The notes: a model not told the origin generated them from the letters alone. Numbered from the stretch's first letter, positions 1 to 11,340 are shown. The stretch is 64,000 nucleotides of DNA from Amaurobius ferox (GCA_951213105.1 OX578146.1:113192127-113256126); one strand, 5' to 3'. Numbers and translations: made by a program.

Positions 1-790
1 CGATTGACTCACGTACCAAATTCCAAGCCTCTATGTCATCTCCCAAGTAATAGTTTCAAAATTTCAAAATACATTTCAATTGTAAAGCCCTCCCCCTCCT
101 TTCAAATTATCATTTTCAAACAATTCGATTTCTGTCGGATTCTCTAACGTTTGCTCAATATACTAAATTGAAGTCTCTATTTATTCGGGAAATATCTGAA
201 AAGGCGTGACAGAAAGACGGCTTTTGCTAATTTTATATAATAATATAATAAAGCGACTATTACGACCACAACATAAATAATTTATTAAATACACATTGAA
301 TTGAAAAGTTTACAGTCAAAACAGATGACAAAAACTCAAATACTGCATGACAATTCCCATATCCTAAGAATGCAATCCCAACTTTTATGTTTACGCAACA
401 TCACGTGTACTATTCAAAAATATTCAAAAATAAAATTAACTTTTTACGTAGCATTGACGAACCGTTTACGACCGCTCTTTTATTCCTCCCCAGGGAAGCA
501 TGTGTACAACCCCCCCTCACCAAATCCAGACATTCTTCCAATTCTGACCTATTGACCAACCCCCTCTACAGAATCTATTTCTCAAAAATCGAACAAAGAA
601 TTTGCAAGGCTTGCAGGGGATTGAAAATTCTAAAGAACTGACCGCTTTATTCTCAAAAAAGCCGTAGCGGAGCATTTTCCTATTTTATATTCCCGATCTT
701 GCCCCCATGGATAAAGGCTCCGCAGGAAAGTACAATGGCTGACCCCAGCATTTTCTTACTAGACGCAAAATAGAATGATGCAGGGAAGTT
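1..790. other. No recognisable feature
   Basis: AT-rich sequence with short open frames on both strands (for example 301-555 and 387-641 in overlapping frames). Neither frame has recognisable motifs or a balanced composition. I see no repeat here that recurs elsewhere in the window. Confidence 0.6.
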
Positions 791-793
791 CTT

Positions 794-1093
794 TTATTCC
801 AAACATTCCGAAATGGAATTTTTTGGAGTGGCCGTTCCCGTCAGATGTTCTGCAGAAATTCTTGTTGACAGTGTACCTTGTCCTCTTGTTGATCCTATGG
901 TAAAAGTAAATCCGCTGTAGGTTCTCCACACTGAACTTGGTGTACTCTGTGTCTGAACACAGAAGAAGTGTTTGTCTTTGGAATGATACACTTTTTGCGG
1001 ATTTATAAGTAAAATGTCAACGTCAGCAAATGTTATTTCAGCGTGAATATTTGGATTATAACCGCGAGCAATGTGCATTATTGTTATTGTCAA
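794..1093 (-). CDS. Unrecognised 99-codon open frame, possible exon or chance ORF
   Basis: An uninterrupted frame of 99 codons with a more balanced composition than most frames here: it has Thr, Ser, Gly and charged residues rather than Phe/Ile/Lys/Asn runs. I recognise no family, signal peptide or membrane segment. It sits just outside the 2.3-kb palindrome that begins at 1224. It could be a chance frame, a remnant of a mobile element or part of an exon. The sequence alone does not show splice sites convincing enough to define an exon. Confidence 0.12.
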   Translation of the reverse strand: MTITIMHIARGYNPNIHAEITFADVDILLINPQKVYHSKDKHFFCVQTQSTPSSVWRTYSGFTFTIGSTRGQGTLSTRISAEHLTGTATPKNSISECLE

Positions 1094-1223
1094 AAATATG
1101 CATCCTCGGTAGCATTTGGTCTGTGCTTTTACATTATTCTTCTCCTAGTGAAATTATATTCATGAATTTTTGTGAATTTGAGACTTTGACACTATTTAAG
1201 GAAAACATTTCGAACTTTTTTTT

Positions 1224-2171
1224 ATTTACTTTCCTTATATACAAAATGTATAAGGAAAGTATTGTGACGGGGTCGAAAATTCGAATTCGAGTTTTCGACG
1301 GGAGAGCACGTTTTAAACATCCCTTATCACGAATCAAACATTTTTGAAGTGATGTCTGAGTGTGTGTGTGTGTGTGTGTGTGAAAGTATTTGTGTGTGTG
1401 TGGAAGTATGTGTGTGTGTGTGTGTGTGTCAGTGAGTCTGTGGAGACGATAACTGACGAACAAATGGACCGATTCGAAAGAAATTTGGTACAAAAATCAC
1501 AATCTGTAAACACTGGAAGCCTATTGTTTTTATACGCAATCGAATGTTCAGAACCCCCCCTAAATTTTCGCGTGAAATTTTGAAAAAATCGTCAAAAAAT
1601 CAAAACCGCTAATAAAGTTACGCAAATAGACATTTGTTATATAATTTTTCATTAGAAAACGATTGACATAAGTTTTAGAACGGTAACATAAACCGTTCTC
1701 GAGATATTGCGCATTTTTCAAAAACATTATCAAAAAGTTATATAAAATTAAAAAAAAACATATCTCCTATTGAGAAACATGTTCACTTCTCATATATAAT
1801 ACCATGCGATAAATTGGGTGACATCATTCTCGTGGATCTAGCTCGTTCCATTCATGAAAAAAGATACTTTGGGTAATACTTTTGTATTTTCACGCCAATA
1901 GTCATTTATCTGCTGTAAGAATAACTTATTTCTCCGTCCATAACGCTTGGCGAGATTATGGCGACGAATTTGGTGGAATGTCGCCAACTTGGTGACATTT
2001 TTAATTGTTGTCAAATTCACTAAAATCTCGCCAAATTGATAAAAATGACGCTAAATCAATGAAAATGATGACAAATTGAAGAAAATTCAATATCTTGGAA
2101 AGAAAGTAAATTATATAAGGAATTGCATTATATAAGGAAAGTCATGTGCTGCCCACATCAGATTTTTTTAA
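1224..2171 (+). repeat. Left arm of a 2.3-kb palindrome (TG-rich repeat family)
   Basis: Starts with a small internal palindrome (TTTCCTTATA...TATAAGGAAA), then the block GTATTGTGACGGGGTCGAAA, a purine/pyrimidine-rich stretch, a (TG)n tract at about 1357-1430, and the conserved segment GTGAGTCTGTGGAGACGATA. It ends with the family's 3' signature, GTCATGTGCTGCCCACATCA. The right arm (2547-3514) carries the same sequence in reverse complement. I cannot assign a known class: no transposase, poly(A) tail or clear target duplication is visible. Low-divergence arms suggest either fairly recent formation or gene conversion between them. Confidence 0.85.
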
Positions 2172-2546
2172 TGGTGTAATCCGTGCTTTGAATTTGAATG
2201 GTTTATCGGTGTTTCCATGCCATGGTATAAAACACTAGAAGGGATTGCAGAAAAGGTTCTACACAAATTTTAATATTTAAAAAAATATGAAAAATTATAG
2301 AACTAGATGCGATATGCCGTTCTCTCTCTTCATTATAAATAGATTTTATTCAATATTTATGATACTGACATGCAGGATCAATGAATGGCAGAGTCTGGGA
2401 AGGTATGTGGTATATACAGAGATCATAGAAAAGAGCTTAGGCACCATAATGACTTTGTCTACGAGTGTATACGTTAGCTATTTTTACAGTGAAGTGACCA
2501 TGTCCAATCAAATAAAAGTGTTTGCAACGTCCTTAGCGGAGAATAT
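2172..2546. other. Spacer (loop) of the 2.3-kb palindrome
   Basis: About 375 bp of AT-rich sequence between the two inverted arms. Most of a 90-codon frame (2287-2559, + strand) lies here. It runs into the right arm and shows no recognisable motif, so I treat it as chance. No other feature is visible in the loop. Confidence 0.6.
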
Positions 2547-3339
2547 AAAAAAAATCTGATGTGGGCAGCACATGACTCTCCTTATATAATGCAATGAATT
2601 TACTACTTTTACAGTGAAAAAAATAGATTATTTTTATAATAGATTCTTTACAAGATATTGAATTTTCGTCAATGAGTCGTCATTTTCATTGATTTAACGT
2701 CATTTTTATCCATTTGGCTAGTTTTTCGTTAATTTAGCAACATTTAAAAAAGTCGCCAAGTTGGCAACATTTCCCCAAAATTCGTCGCCAAAATATCGCC
2801 AAGAGTTATGGACGGAGAAATAAGTTATTCCTACAGCATATAAATGTCCATTGGCGTTCAAATACAAAAGTATTACTCAAAGTATCTTTTTTCTTGAATG
2901 GAACGAACTAGATCCACAAGAATGATGTCACTCAATTTATCGCATGGTATTACATATGAAAAGTGAACATGTTTCTCAATAGGAATTTTTTTTTTATTTT
3001 ATATGATTTTTTGATAATGTTTTGAAAACTGTGCAATATCTCGAGAACGGTTCATGTTAGCATTCTAAAATTTATGACAATCGTTTTCTAATGAAAAATT
3101 ACATAAGAAATGTCTATTTGCGTAACTTTATTAGAGGTTTTGATTTTTTTGACAATTTTTTCAAAATTTCACTCGAAAATTTAGGAGGGTTCTGAAAATT
3201 TGATTGCGTATACAAACAATAGGTTTCCAGTGTTTACGGATTGTAATTTTTGTACCAAATTTCGCTCGAATCGGTCCATTCGTTCGTCAGTTATTGTCTC
3301 CACAGACTCACTGACACACACACATATACTTTCATACAT

Positions 3340-3374
<35 letters not shown>

Positions 3375-3514
3375 GACACAGACATCACCTCAAAAATGTT
3401 TGATTCGTGATCAGGGATGCTTGATACGTACTCTCTCGTCGAAAACTCGAATTCGAATTTTCGATCCCCGTGACAATACTTTCCTTATACATTATGTATA
3501 TAAGGAATGTAAAA
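2547..3514 (-). repeat. Right arm of the 2.3-kb palindrome (TG-rich repeat family)
   Basis: Reverse complement of 1224-2171. It begins with the inverted signature TGATGTGGGCAGCACATGAC near 2557, passes through a (CA)n tract at about 3320-3370 and ends with TTCCTTATACATTATGTATA near 3500. The match covers almost the whole arm with scattered substitutions and small indels. Short frames over the CA tract encode His/Thr runs and are not genes. Confidence 0.85.
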
Positions 3515-3584
3515 CTAGGATAACGAACTCGGCGACAGTGTGAGATAGACAGAAAATAAATTACACAATTGCAGAGCACTTGTT

Positions 3585-3836
3585 GCGCTAATGGGGACCG
3601 TAGACACCCAATGTAGACCCAACCTAACTGGGGTTGCAACCCTAGGAACGGCACCCTTCTTCCCGTGTCCATCATCTATGTCTTAGGACTTTCGTACTTA
3701 GAAATGCAACGTGCCCATACTCTGCGTAGATCCTGGGTTAGATTTGGGCGGCAGTGATAAAAGTTCTGGCGGTTGAACTCGGGTCGTCGGCGTGCAATCC
3801 TCTCGATATAACCATTGAGCTATTCCGACCCCCCCT
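3585..3836 (-). mobile_element. Degenerate tRNA-derived SINE
   Basis: On the minus strand the element starts near 3836 with a tRNA-like head. The A-box-like TAGCTCAATGGTTA and B-box-like GAGTTCAACC are at the expected tRNA spacing. The following body resembles that of the better-preserved SINEs at 15861-16151 and 46504-46780, including a 'GGGAAGAAGGGT..CGTTCC' stretch comparable to their 'GGGGAAGGAGGGTACGGTCC'. It is too diverged for me to define target duplications. It is a pol III retroposon without coding capacity, mobilised in trans by a LINE-type reverse transcriptase. Confidence 0.65.
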
Positions 3837-4539
3837 TTTTTAAAGAGATGATATTGGAGATTATAAAAAAATTCAAGTTATTTAATAATCTTCAATGTAT
3901 TGATCCGCTAATTTAGAGGTGAAATGTTACGGTTTATTGAGTACTGTGCAGTTACTAAAGTGAATAATTAATTTGATTGAAATTTGAAAAAAAATTCTAA
4001 TGGACGCCATTAAATAAAAAACATTCTGCGCCATCCGATATTTAAAAGCTCTTCACATTTATTATTCGAAATCTCGTTTTGTTTCTAAGTAATCTTCCAC
4101 TTTCTTTTTAACGTTTTTGTTGTATATAATAATCTCGAATTTCAAATGAATTGTTCTGACATGAAGTAAAAAAAATAAATACCGTTAAAACACAAATGAT
4201 ACCAAAAACAAACAAACATTATTTGAATAAAATGAAAACCTTAAAATGTCAGAGTAAAACCGAATTTTTTAAAAGTAGGGATTTTGGTTGAATAAAATTT
4301 ATTGTTATTTAAAATTTATTGTTATATATAATATAACTGTCTGGACAGCGAACGATAAAGAGAACTTGATCAACGTGTATAAGCACAAATAACAACAATA
4401 ATGCAGCATACAGTTGTTTCGAGCATAAGTTAGATCCCCTTCATCAGTGCAAGAGAACCAACAAACCCCAAATATTAAGCGAGGCATATTGTTCGTGGAG
4501 GATTTTTTAAAGGAGTGAGTTAAAAGTTAAAAGATAGTT
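3837..4539. other. AT-rich stretch without a gene
   Basis: No credible coding frame. The 60-codon minus frame at 4305-4487 has no recognised motif. Short stretches just before the minisatellite (around 4415-4450) loosely resemble the sequence just after it (around 6165-6210), so the array may have arisen inside an older repeat. Confidence 0.5.
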
Positions 4540-6150
4540 AAAGATAGTTAAAAGAGTGAGAGAGCTGGCAAACTCAAAATGTGTTCCCAATAGTTAAAAG
4601 AGTGAGAGAGCTGGCAAACTCAAAATGTGTTCCGAAAAGTTAAAAGAGTGAGAGAGCTGGCAAACTCAAAATGTATTCCCAATAGTTAAAAGAGTGATAG
4701 AGCTGGCAAACTCAAAATGTGTTCCGAATAGTTAAAAAAGTGAGAGAGCTGGCAAACTCAAAATGTATTCCAAATAGTAGAAAGAGTGAGAGAGCTGGCA
4801 AACTCAAAATGTATTCCGAATAGTTAAAAAAGTGAGAGAGCTGGCAAACTCGAAATGTATTCCCAATAGTTAAAAGAGTGATAGAGCTGGCAAACTCGAA
4901 ATGTATTCCAAATAGTTAAAAGAGTGATAGAGCTGGAAAACTCAAAATGTATTCCAAATAGTAGAAAGAGTGAGAGAGCTGGCAAACTCAGAATGTATTC
5001 CCAATAGTAGAAAGAGTGAGAGAGCTGGCAAACTCAGAATGTATTCCCAATAGTTAAAAGAGTGAGAGAGCTGGCAAACTCAGAATGTATTCCCAATAGT
5101 TAAAAGAGTGAGAGAGCTGGAAAACTCGAAATGTATTCCAAATAGTTAAAAGAGGGAGAGAGCTGGCAGACTCGAAATGTATTCCAAATAGTTAAAAGAG
5201 TGATAGAGCTGGCAAACTCAAAATGTATTCCAAATAGTTAAAAGAGTGATAGAGCTGGCAAACTCAAAATGTATTCCAAATAGTTAAAAGAGCGAGAGAG
5301 CTGGCAAACTCAAAATGTAATCCAAATAGTTAAAAGACCGAGAGAGCTGGCAAACTCAAAATGTATTCCAAATAGTTAAAAGAGTGAGAGAGCTGGCAAA
5401 CTCAAAATGTATTCCAAATAGTTAAAAGAGTGAGAGAGCTGGCAAACTCAAAATGTATTCCAAATAGTTAAAAGAGTGAGAGAGCTGGCAAACTCAAAAT
5501 GTATTCCGAATAGTGAAAAGAGTGAGAGAGCTGGCAAACTCAAAATGTATTCTAAATAGTGAAAAGAGTGAGAGAGCTGGCAAACTCAAAATGTATTCCA
5601 AATAGCTAAAAGAGCGAGAGAGCTGGCAGACTCAAAATGTATTCCAAATAGTTAAAAGAGCGAGAGAGCTGGCAAACTCAAAATGTATTTCAAATAGTTA
5701 AAAGAGTGAGAGAGCTGGCAAACTCAAAATGTATTCCGAATAGTCAAAAGAGTGAGAGAGCTGGCAAACTCAAAATGTATTCCAAATAGTTGAAAGAGTG
5801 AGAGAGCTGGCAAACTCAGAATGTATCCCCAATAGTTAAAAGAGTGAGAGAGCTGGCAAACTCAAAATGTATTCCAAATAGTTAAAAGAGTGAGAGAGCT
5901 GGCAAACTCAAAATGTGTTCCGAAAAGTTAAAAGAGTGAGAGAGCTGGCAAACTCAAAATGTATTCCGAATAGTTAAAAGAGCGAGAGAGCTGGCAAACA
6001 CAAAATGTATTCCCAATAGTTAAAAGAGTGAGAGAGCTGGCAAACTCAAAATGTATTCCGAATAGTAAAAAGAGTGAGAGAGCTGGCAAACTCAAAATGT
6101 ATTCCAAATAGTTAAAAGAGTGAGAGAGCTAGCAAACTCAAAATGTACGA
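4540..6150. repeat. 46-bp minisatellite, about 35 units
   Basis: Tandem array with a 46-bp unit built on AGTGAGAGAGCTGGCAAACT followed by CAAAATGTATTCCAAATAGT. Successive CTGGCAAACTC words fall 46 bp apart (for example 5347 and 5393). Variants are scattered through the array: TTCCAAAT, TTCCGAAT and TTCCCAAT at the unit junction, and GTGATAG versus GTGAGAG. Some neighbouring units share the same variant, as expected from unequal crossing-over or slippage. The unit is not a multiple of 3 and no long frame runs through it, so it is non-coding. Confidence 0.95.
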
Positions 6151-6154
6151 CTAT

Positions 6155-6600
6155 TATACTCAGTTCCTCTCGAGCGTAACTTGTCCCCCGAGGGGGCTGA
6201 TGATGTTATGAACAAACACAATTCATATCGAGGCAACTTTCACAACAATGATTAAAACTATTAAGTCTTCTGATCATGGAGTCATAAATATAGCCTATAA
6301 TGTTACATTTTGTCCTATGCTGCCATGTTAAAAAAAATACGAAACTTCGAAGTTTTCGCTCGAATTAAAAAAAAATCTATCTAGCTCTAGATTTTTTATA
6401 ACACAGACGGATATAAAGTATCGTGAAAATGCATCGTGTACACAAAAAATCGACCACATACAGATATACAGACAGACGGAGTATTCAAAACGTATTCAGG
6501 AGGTTTTAAAACATATATTATCATCAAAATTTTGTATTCGTAAATTTTTATGACAACAATACTTTATGTTATATTAGTTGTATGAGAAAGATTACATAGT
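6155..6600 (+). repeat. Dispersed repeat, copy 1 (partner at 46855-47335)
   Basis: Shares a chain of short matches, in order, with 46855-47335: a TTGTCC(C) segment, TTTTCGCTCGAATT, CTAGCTCTAGATT, GGATATAAAGT, AAATCGACCACA, ACAGACAGACGGA, and an ending in TATGAGAAAG. No coding frame or pol III promoter was seen. The class is unknown. It directly follows the 46-bp minisatellite. Confidence 0.65.
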
Positions 6601-6979
6601 ATGAGAAAGTGAAAAGATATCCTGAATGTACACATTTCGTATATTTATTTTAAAGTGTCCATGTCCAATAGAATGAATGTAATTGCAGGTTCAGACAAAA
6701 TAAAAATATCAATTATAAATTTATAGATCATTGCCTAATTAGTATCGACACTAAAGTGGTAAAAATAATTTCTTTGGCGTAATATTGTAAACGAATGGCT
6801 GTCAAATTTAGGAACTGTACAATAAACACAGTACAACAGAAATCTATTGCAGATCATGATCAAAATGACCTCTGTTAGCGACGTTGCACTTTTGTACCTC
6901 TAGAATAACTGTTTTCTTTTACAGGCTTTGCAGGTATCAGTATTATAGTCCCTAATATTACAAGAGCAATACATGGAGT
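6601..6979. other. No recognisable feature
   Basis: AT-rich single-copy-looking sequence. I see no repeat partner or credible frame. The last 13 bp (about 6967-6979) are the left target-site duplication of the adjacent SINE. Confidence 0.5.
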
Positions 6980-7372
6980 GTTGTTGTTGAGACCCAGACC
7001 GTCTGACCTACCAGAAAGGTGTAAGGTAACTGTTTGGACTGCCGGGAAGTGCCACACAATTTAGACCGGAATCCAGTGGGGGAGGCATCCACAGGGACCG
7101 TACCCTTCTTCCCCCTACCACAAACCTCTCGAAAGGACTTACGGACCCACATGTTTAACGTTATCGTATTCCGCATGAACACGGCCACGGCGGCAGTTGT
7201 GGCAGCGTGCAAATCCAGCGCGCAAACCACCGAGCTACCGCATCCGAAATGTGCCAACAGCACGCGGTGTTCCCAGGTGGTCACCCACCCAAGTACTAAC
7301 CGCGACCGATGCTGCTTGACTTCGGTAATCTAAGAAGAACCGGTGTTTTCAACACGGTAGGGCCGTTGGCAC
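6980..7372 (-). mobile_element. 5S-rRNA-headed SINE (minus strand)
   Basis: Read on the minus strand, it begins with a 118-bp 5S-rRNA-like head (7370 down to 7253). A shortened tRNA-head remnant follows, then the common body, which ends GGTCTCAACAACAACAC. It is flanked by an imperfect 13-bp target duplication, CAATACATGGAGT at 6967-6979 and CAATCGATGGAGT at 7373-7385, which fixes both ends. The 5S head would supply an internal type 1 pol III promoter. Frames on either strand here (6875-7333) are chance frames through the SINE. Confidence 0.93.
7253..7370 (-). rRNA. 5S-rRNA-like head of the SINE (pseudogene)
   Basis: On the minus strand this runs from GCCAACGGCCCTACCGTG to GTGCTGTTGGC, 118 bp, with complementary ends that would form helix I of 5S rRNA. 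The internal control region is recognisable (ACCGAAGTCAAGCAGCATCG, GGTTAGTACTTGGGTGGGTG). It is fused to SINE sequence with no T-rich terminator directly after it, so it is a SINE head rather than a functional 5S gene. Confidence 0.88.
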
Positions 7373-7385
7373 CAATCGATGGAGT

Positions 7386-7640
7386 GTGAAAAATATTGTT
7401 TACCTTCCATGTTCTCGTTTCGTGCGTTCTTCAAATCGCTTCTTTTTAATTAGACAATAATCTACAACTTTGTAAGTGATATTTTTCTTCCATCACGCTT
7501 TATTTACGAGTTCGTACTACTAACTTCCTAAATTCTCCGCTAAGGGCGCTGCAAATATTGTCATTCTATCGTACATGATCGCTTCACTATAATCAGACCT
7601 AACGACGTAATCCCTCTAATCGCGGGTGTACACTCAGAAT
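7386..7640 (+). repeat. Dispersed repeat, copy 1 (partners at 57800-58340)
   Basis: Shares the sequence GAGTTCGTACTACTAACTTC...AAATTCTCCGCTAAGGGCGC and a following CAGACCTAACGAC-like segment with two successive copies at 57800-58045 and 58110-58340. No gene is visible. The 5S-SINE is inserted just at its left edge. Confidence 0.6.
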
Positions 7641-7744
7641 ACAACATACATATATTTAATTTCTGGATAACTATCACATTTAATTGCATAGCGTAAAGAG
7701 GAACAACATGCAGCAAAAAGCTCGCTAACTATCTCACAAGATCG

Positions 7745-8134
7745 CTAAACAACTGCCAGGTACAGTAAAACAGAAATTAAATGATTTACTAATTTCGCAA
7801 AACAACTGATACTATTCTCAAAACATTGACATATTTCGCCATTTAATGTAGCTCGAATCACGCCAACCACTCCAACTAAGTGATGTCTCCTTTTATATAC
7901 TCTCAGTAGAGACTTCCAGAAGGGTGTCATTATCCCAAAATATTTATTACAACGAGAAAAATAGAGTACATAAGAGAAATTGCCAAAATTCGCCAAATTG
8001 GTGATAAATCTCCAAATACGGCAACAGTGCAACGAATGTTCAAATATGGCAACCTTGTATTGATGTAAATATGATCTGCTGTCTGTAAAGCTGTTTTTCC
8101 TTCTGGTTTTCAAAAGAGCCTCAAGTGATGGCAT
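7745..8134 (-). CDS. Unrecognised 129-codon open frame
   Basis: One of the longer frames outside transposases. It runs for 129 codons from ATG to stop, with Cys, Trp, Arg and hydrophobic stretches, but I recognise no domain. The DNA contains words such as CGCCAAATTGGTGATAAAT, like the 'gccaa' motifs inside the palindromic repeat arms (around 2000 and 2760), so it may be repeat-derived. A chance frame or a pseudo-exon are the main alternatives. Confidence 0.12.
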   Translation of the reverse strand: MPSLEALLKTRRKNSFTDSRSYLHQYKVAIFEHSLHCCRIWRFITNLANFGNFSYVLYFSRCNKYFGIMTPFWKSLLRVYKRRHHLVGVVGVIRATLNGEICQCFENSISCFAKLVNHLISVLLYLAVV

Positions 8135-8526
8135 AAGAGCGATGGCGTAAAAGTATACTCTATGTTGATTATTTTAATGGGCTTTCTTAATAACACTGCA
8201 TAGATTGTACCCTTAAATGTTTCATTTTGCGTGTCTTCAAATATAATCTCTTAAAGCTTCTCGTTAAAATCTTCTGCTTTATTTGAACGTCAGCAGGAGT
8301 TATGTAAGCAAAATGACATTTTCATGAAAATATCCGCGAAAACCCATCAACGAAGTAACTATTCTTTATACATTTTCGATAGACATTTTCGAATGCGTTT
8401 CTATTTACATTGCTCAAACACTTCGCTAAGCAAAGTTTTCATCAGAGAAAAAGAATGTGGGTTTTAGTTTTTTTTTTTTTTGTAGTATTTGTTGCTGCTT
8501 TTAGATGCAAATATATTGTTACGTTT

Positions 8527-8662
8527 TCTATGCACATAGTATAATGCATAGGGAAAGTATAGTGACGGGGTTGAAAACTCGAATTCCAGGAAGAGCACGT
8601 TTCGTTCGACAGAAGAGTACGTTTCAAGCACCCTGAACTGGAATTGATCGTTTTTGATTTGA

Positions 8663-8699
<37 letters not shown>

Positions 8700-9165
8700 A
8701 TGATATTTCACGAACGAATGGAGCGTTCTGAATGAAATTTGGCACAGAAATTACAATCAGTGAATAATATCGAATTATTAACTTATTGATTTTAAACGCA
8801 ATCGAATGTTCGGAAAACCCACCCTCTCCAAATTTTTGAATGAAATTTTGAAAAAAATCATATCCTTTAATAATGTTACGTAAATAATCCTTTCTTATGC
8901 AATTTTTCATTGGAAAACGATTGACAGAAATTTTAGAATGCTAATATGGGCCGCTCTCAAAATATTGCACTTTTTCAAATGAATTTATCAAAATTATCTC
9001 ATAATAATTAAAAAAAAGTATTAGTTATTGTGAAATATGTTCACATATTGTGCAATAAATTTGTTAGCATCCTTCTCTTGGATCTAGTTCGTTTCATTCA
9101 CGAGAAAAGATGCTTTTTGCAATAGTTAGGCATTTTGACGCCAAACATCTCGCCAACAGTCATTA
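8527..9165 (+). repeat. Single-arm copy of the TG-rich repeat family
   Basis: Starts with the TATAATGCATAGGGAAAGTA element and GTGACGGGGTTGAAAACTCG, then a (TG)n tract at about 8667-8694 and the GAACGAATGGAGCG segment. It continues through the same order of blocks as 1224-2171 as far as CATTCACGAGAAAAGATGC. The 3' signature (GTGCTGCCCACATCA) is missing. It is followed by (TA)n tracts at 9163-9185 and 9233-9252. Confidence 0.8.
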
Positions 9166-9479
9166 TATATATATATATATATATAGTGTATTATGAGTTA
9201 CTACATGCATTTTAACATTTGATTTACTAATTTATATATATATATATATATAAGAAATGCTTAAGTTTTATTAAGTTTTTGATAACTTTTTTGAATATCA
9301 AAAAACCTTTCACATTTAAACATAAAAATGGCGTACATTTTATAAAATCCTGTTAACATGTTAAATGTAAAGATATTTTTTATCTTTTTCTGACTTATAA
9401 CAAAATAATTTAATTAGAAAAATTTTATATATTTATAATTTTTTTTTTTCAGTTTTAATTGTTGGCACTCGAATCAAAT

Positions 9480-9850
9480 CGAATTTTTATTATATAGGAG
9501 AGGCAAAGTGGTGTAAGTTTTTTGAAAGACCCTTTCCGTCATTAACCCCAATTCGAATTTTCAAAAGTTTCAATTGGATTTGGAGGGCTGAGACCAGTCG
9601 AACGAGACCCAAACCAAAATTCTAGCTAGCGTAGAAGTGATCTATAATTAAGATTGTTTTGAGTTTTTAATTATTCCTTCCAATTATCGATTTTCATTCG
9701 ATTATTCCGTTGATCTAGAAAATGAGACGTATCGAATGCGACCGAAATCGAGATTCTAGCTTGTGTGGAAGTACTCGATAATTTTGAAAAGTGGTTTTAA
9801 GTATTTTGACTATATCTTCGTATCGGCGGAAAATATATTATGAACAATTC
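9480..9850 (+). repeat. Dispersed repeat, copy 1 (partner at 32060-32400)
   Basis: Contains AGTGGTGTAAGTTTTTTGAAA, a 'TAACCCCAATTCGAATTTTC' stretch and TACTCGATAATTTTGAAAAG. All three are matched in order at 32060-32400 (AGTGGTGCAAGTGTTTTGAAA, CTAATTCGAATTTCTGATTT, TGCTCGATAATTAAGAAAAG). The element has a weak internal half-repeat, since 'gatctataattaag...' and 'tactcgataatttt...' occupy similar positions. It is non-coding and unclassified. Confidence 0.65.
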
Positions 9851-10974
9851 AGACAGGCAGATCTGAAGAATAAAATATCCTGATCCAGTTTGTAAACAAA
9901 TTTACAGAAAATATGAAGTTGAATCAATATATGCTAAAATAAAAGCGCTGAAATTGTATTAGAAAATGATACTGCTTACATTCTCGTGGATTAGAAGATA
10001 TATACCCGTGTAGCAGTAGAAGACTATCCGTACTACAATATATGAGTTTAAAAAATCTTTGCTAAAATTAAATAGATGACGTAATAAAACGAAAATATAA
10101 AAAAATAATCCTCGTAATCTTTAAAATGGATGTAATCGTAATTGATATAATCGAGTTAAAGTGCAATTTGATTATACATTTCTTTATTATTTAAATGGGA
10201 AAATATTTTTTTTAAATCGTCTGCCCCATAATGATTATATTTAAATCCCTTGTTAAGCGACATGATATCATTTTCTTTAAATAAATTGGCGAAAAAATAT
10301 CGTCTGCATAATGCTATTTTTATGGAAGGTTTAATTGTGGGTATTTTATTAATATTTCGACAACTCCTGACTCTAGAAACTCGGAACATGGACTGAGTGG
10401 GGCTATTTCACAGCTACCCACAAAAATTTCATGAAATTCGGTGCAGCTACTTTTCCTGTTATTTTGTGATGAGATAAACACACACGCATACAGACAGACA
10501 GACATATTTTCAATTTTATTTATATATATGGCGGATGAGAGGAAATATTTTGCAATTTTACCACGTCGTCAGGACGGGCTTTTCCTTCTAGTTGTTTATA
10601 GAAAAGCAACTTACTTAATTTACAGTACCGTATAATACATTACCCTCCGAAAAATGATAAATAATATAATGCTGTAAAAATAATTACATTTTTTGTAAAC
10701 ATTAATGTTTACCGTATGCATTTAGAAATATTTTTTTAATTTCCAACAAAGGTTTCACAAAAAAACTCATAACATAACCCTGGATCTCAGGTTGAGATGA
10801 AATCCAAAAGAAGCCCTAAAATCGATGTATTTCTCAGTAAACAGACACAACACTTAATCTTTACCGACAAAACTAAACAGGACATCTCATATTTCACGAA
10901 ATCGAGAATATCGACAAAACAAGGAAAGTTTCTAAACTAAAATTGAATCGGAAGTAAAAAGTTAATACCCCCCC
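9851..10974. other. AT-rich stretch without a gene
   Basis: No credible gene. The segment 10340-10510 (GAAATTCGGTGCAGCTACTT, then ACAGACAGACAGACAT) looks like a fragment of an old repeat. The frames at 10156-10389, 10320-10505 and 10441-10635 overlap it and are not convincing. Nothing else is recognised. Confidence 0.5.
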
Positions 10975-11340
10975 CCCCTCCTTAAACTGCTTTCAATCCC
11001 TGTTTTTAAGCGTTATATATACCCGACAGCGGTTTAAAAAAAATAAAAGAAAAGGTTTAGGTATCGTAAAAGAGAGATCAATGTTCCAGTAGAAGTCTTT
11101 CCTCGGATTTCGATTAAAATATAAAGAACTCCTCTTCAGATATCGGCACTGGATTTTCTCCAAAATAATGAAGGATCAGGCGGCCCCTTGAACGTAATCT
11201 TATTGAGTTTATTTTTTTATATCCGAATTTAATCTCATTTTTGTGTTTTATGTACTTATTTATTTATTTTTTTCTTTTGGTTGTCGGCAGAAGAGACTAC
11301 AGGGATGAAGGATTAAAAAGTCCAAAAGAAGCAAATTGTA
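10975..11340 (+). repeat. Three-copy dispersed repeat, copy 1
   Basis: Shares GAACTCCTCTTCAGATATCG, a GGATTTTCTCCAAAATAATG segment and a downstream '(g)aacgtaatctt' with 14110-14400 and 15225-15560. The copies are in the same orientation within 4.6 kb. They are diverged, with indels, and carry no coding frame. The class is unknown. Confidence 0.75.

Noticed and set aside
1134..1493. 119-codon minus-strand frame with His/Thr repeats
   Set aside because: It is the translation of a (CA/TG)n tract and repeat-arm sequence. The same applies to 1362-1583, 3181-3403, 3250-3543 and 8442-8910.
4540..6150. Possible CRISPR array (regular repeats)
   Set aside because: The units are contiguous 46-bp repeats without unique spacers, in eukaryotic DNA. 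It is a minisatellite. The 26-, 34- and 50-bp arrays fail for the same reason.
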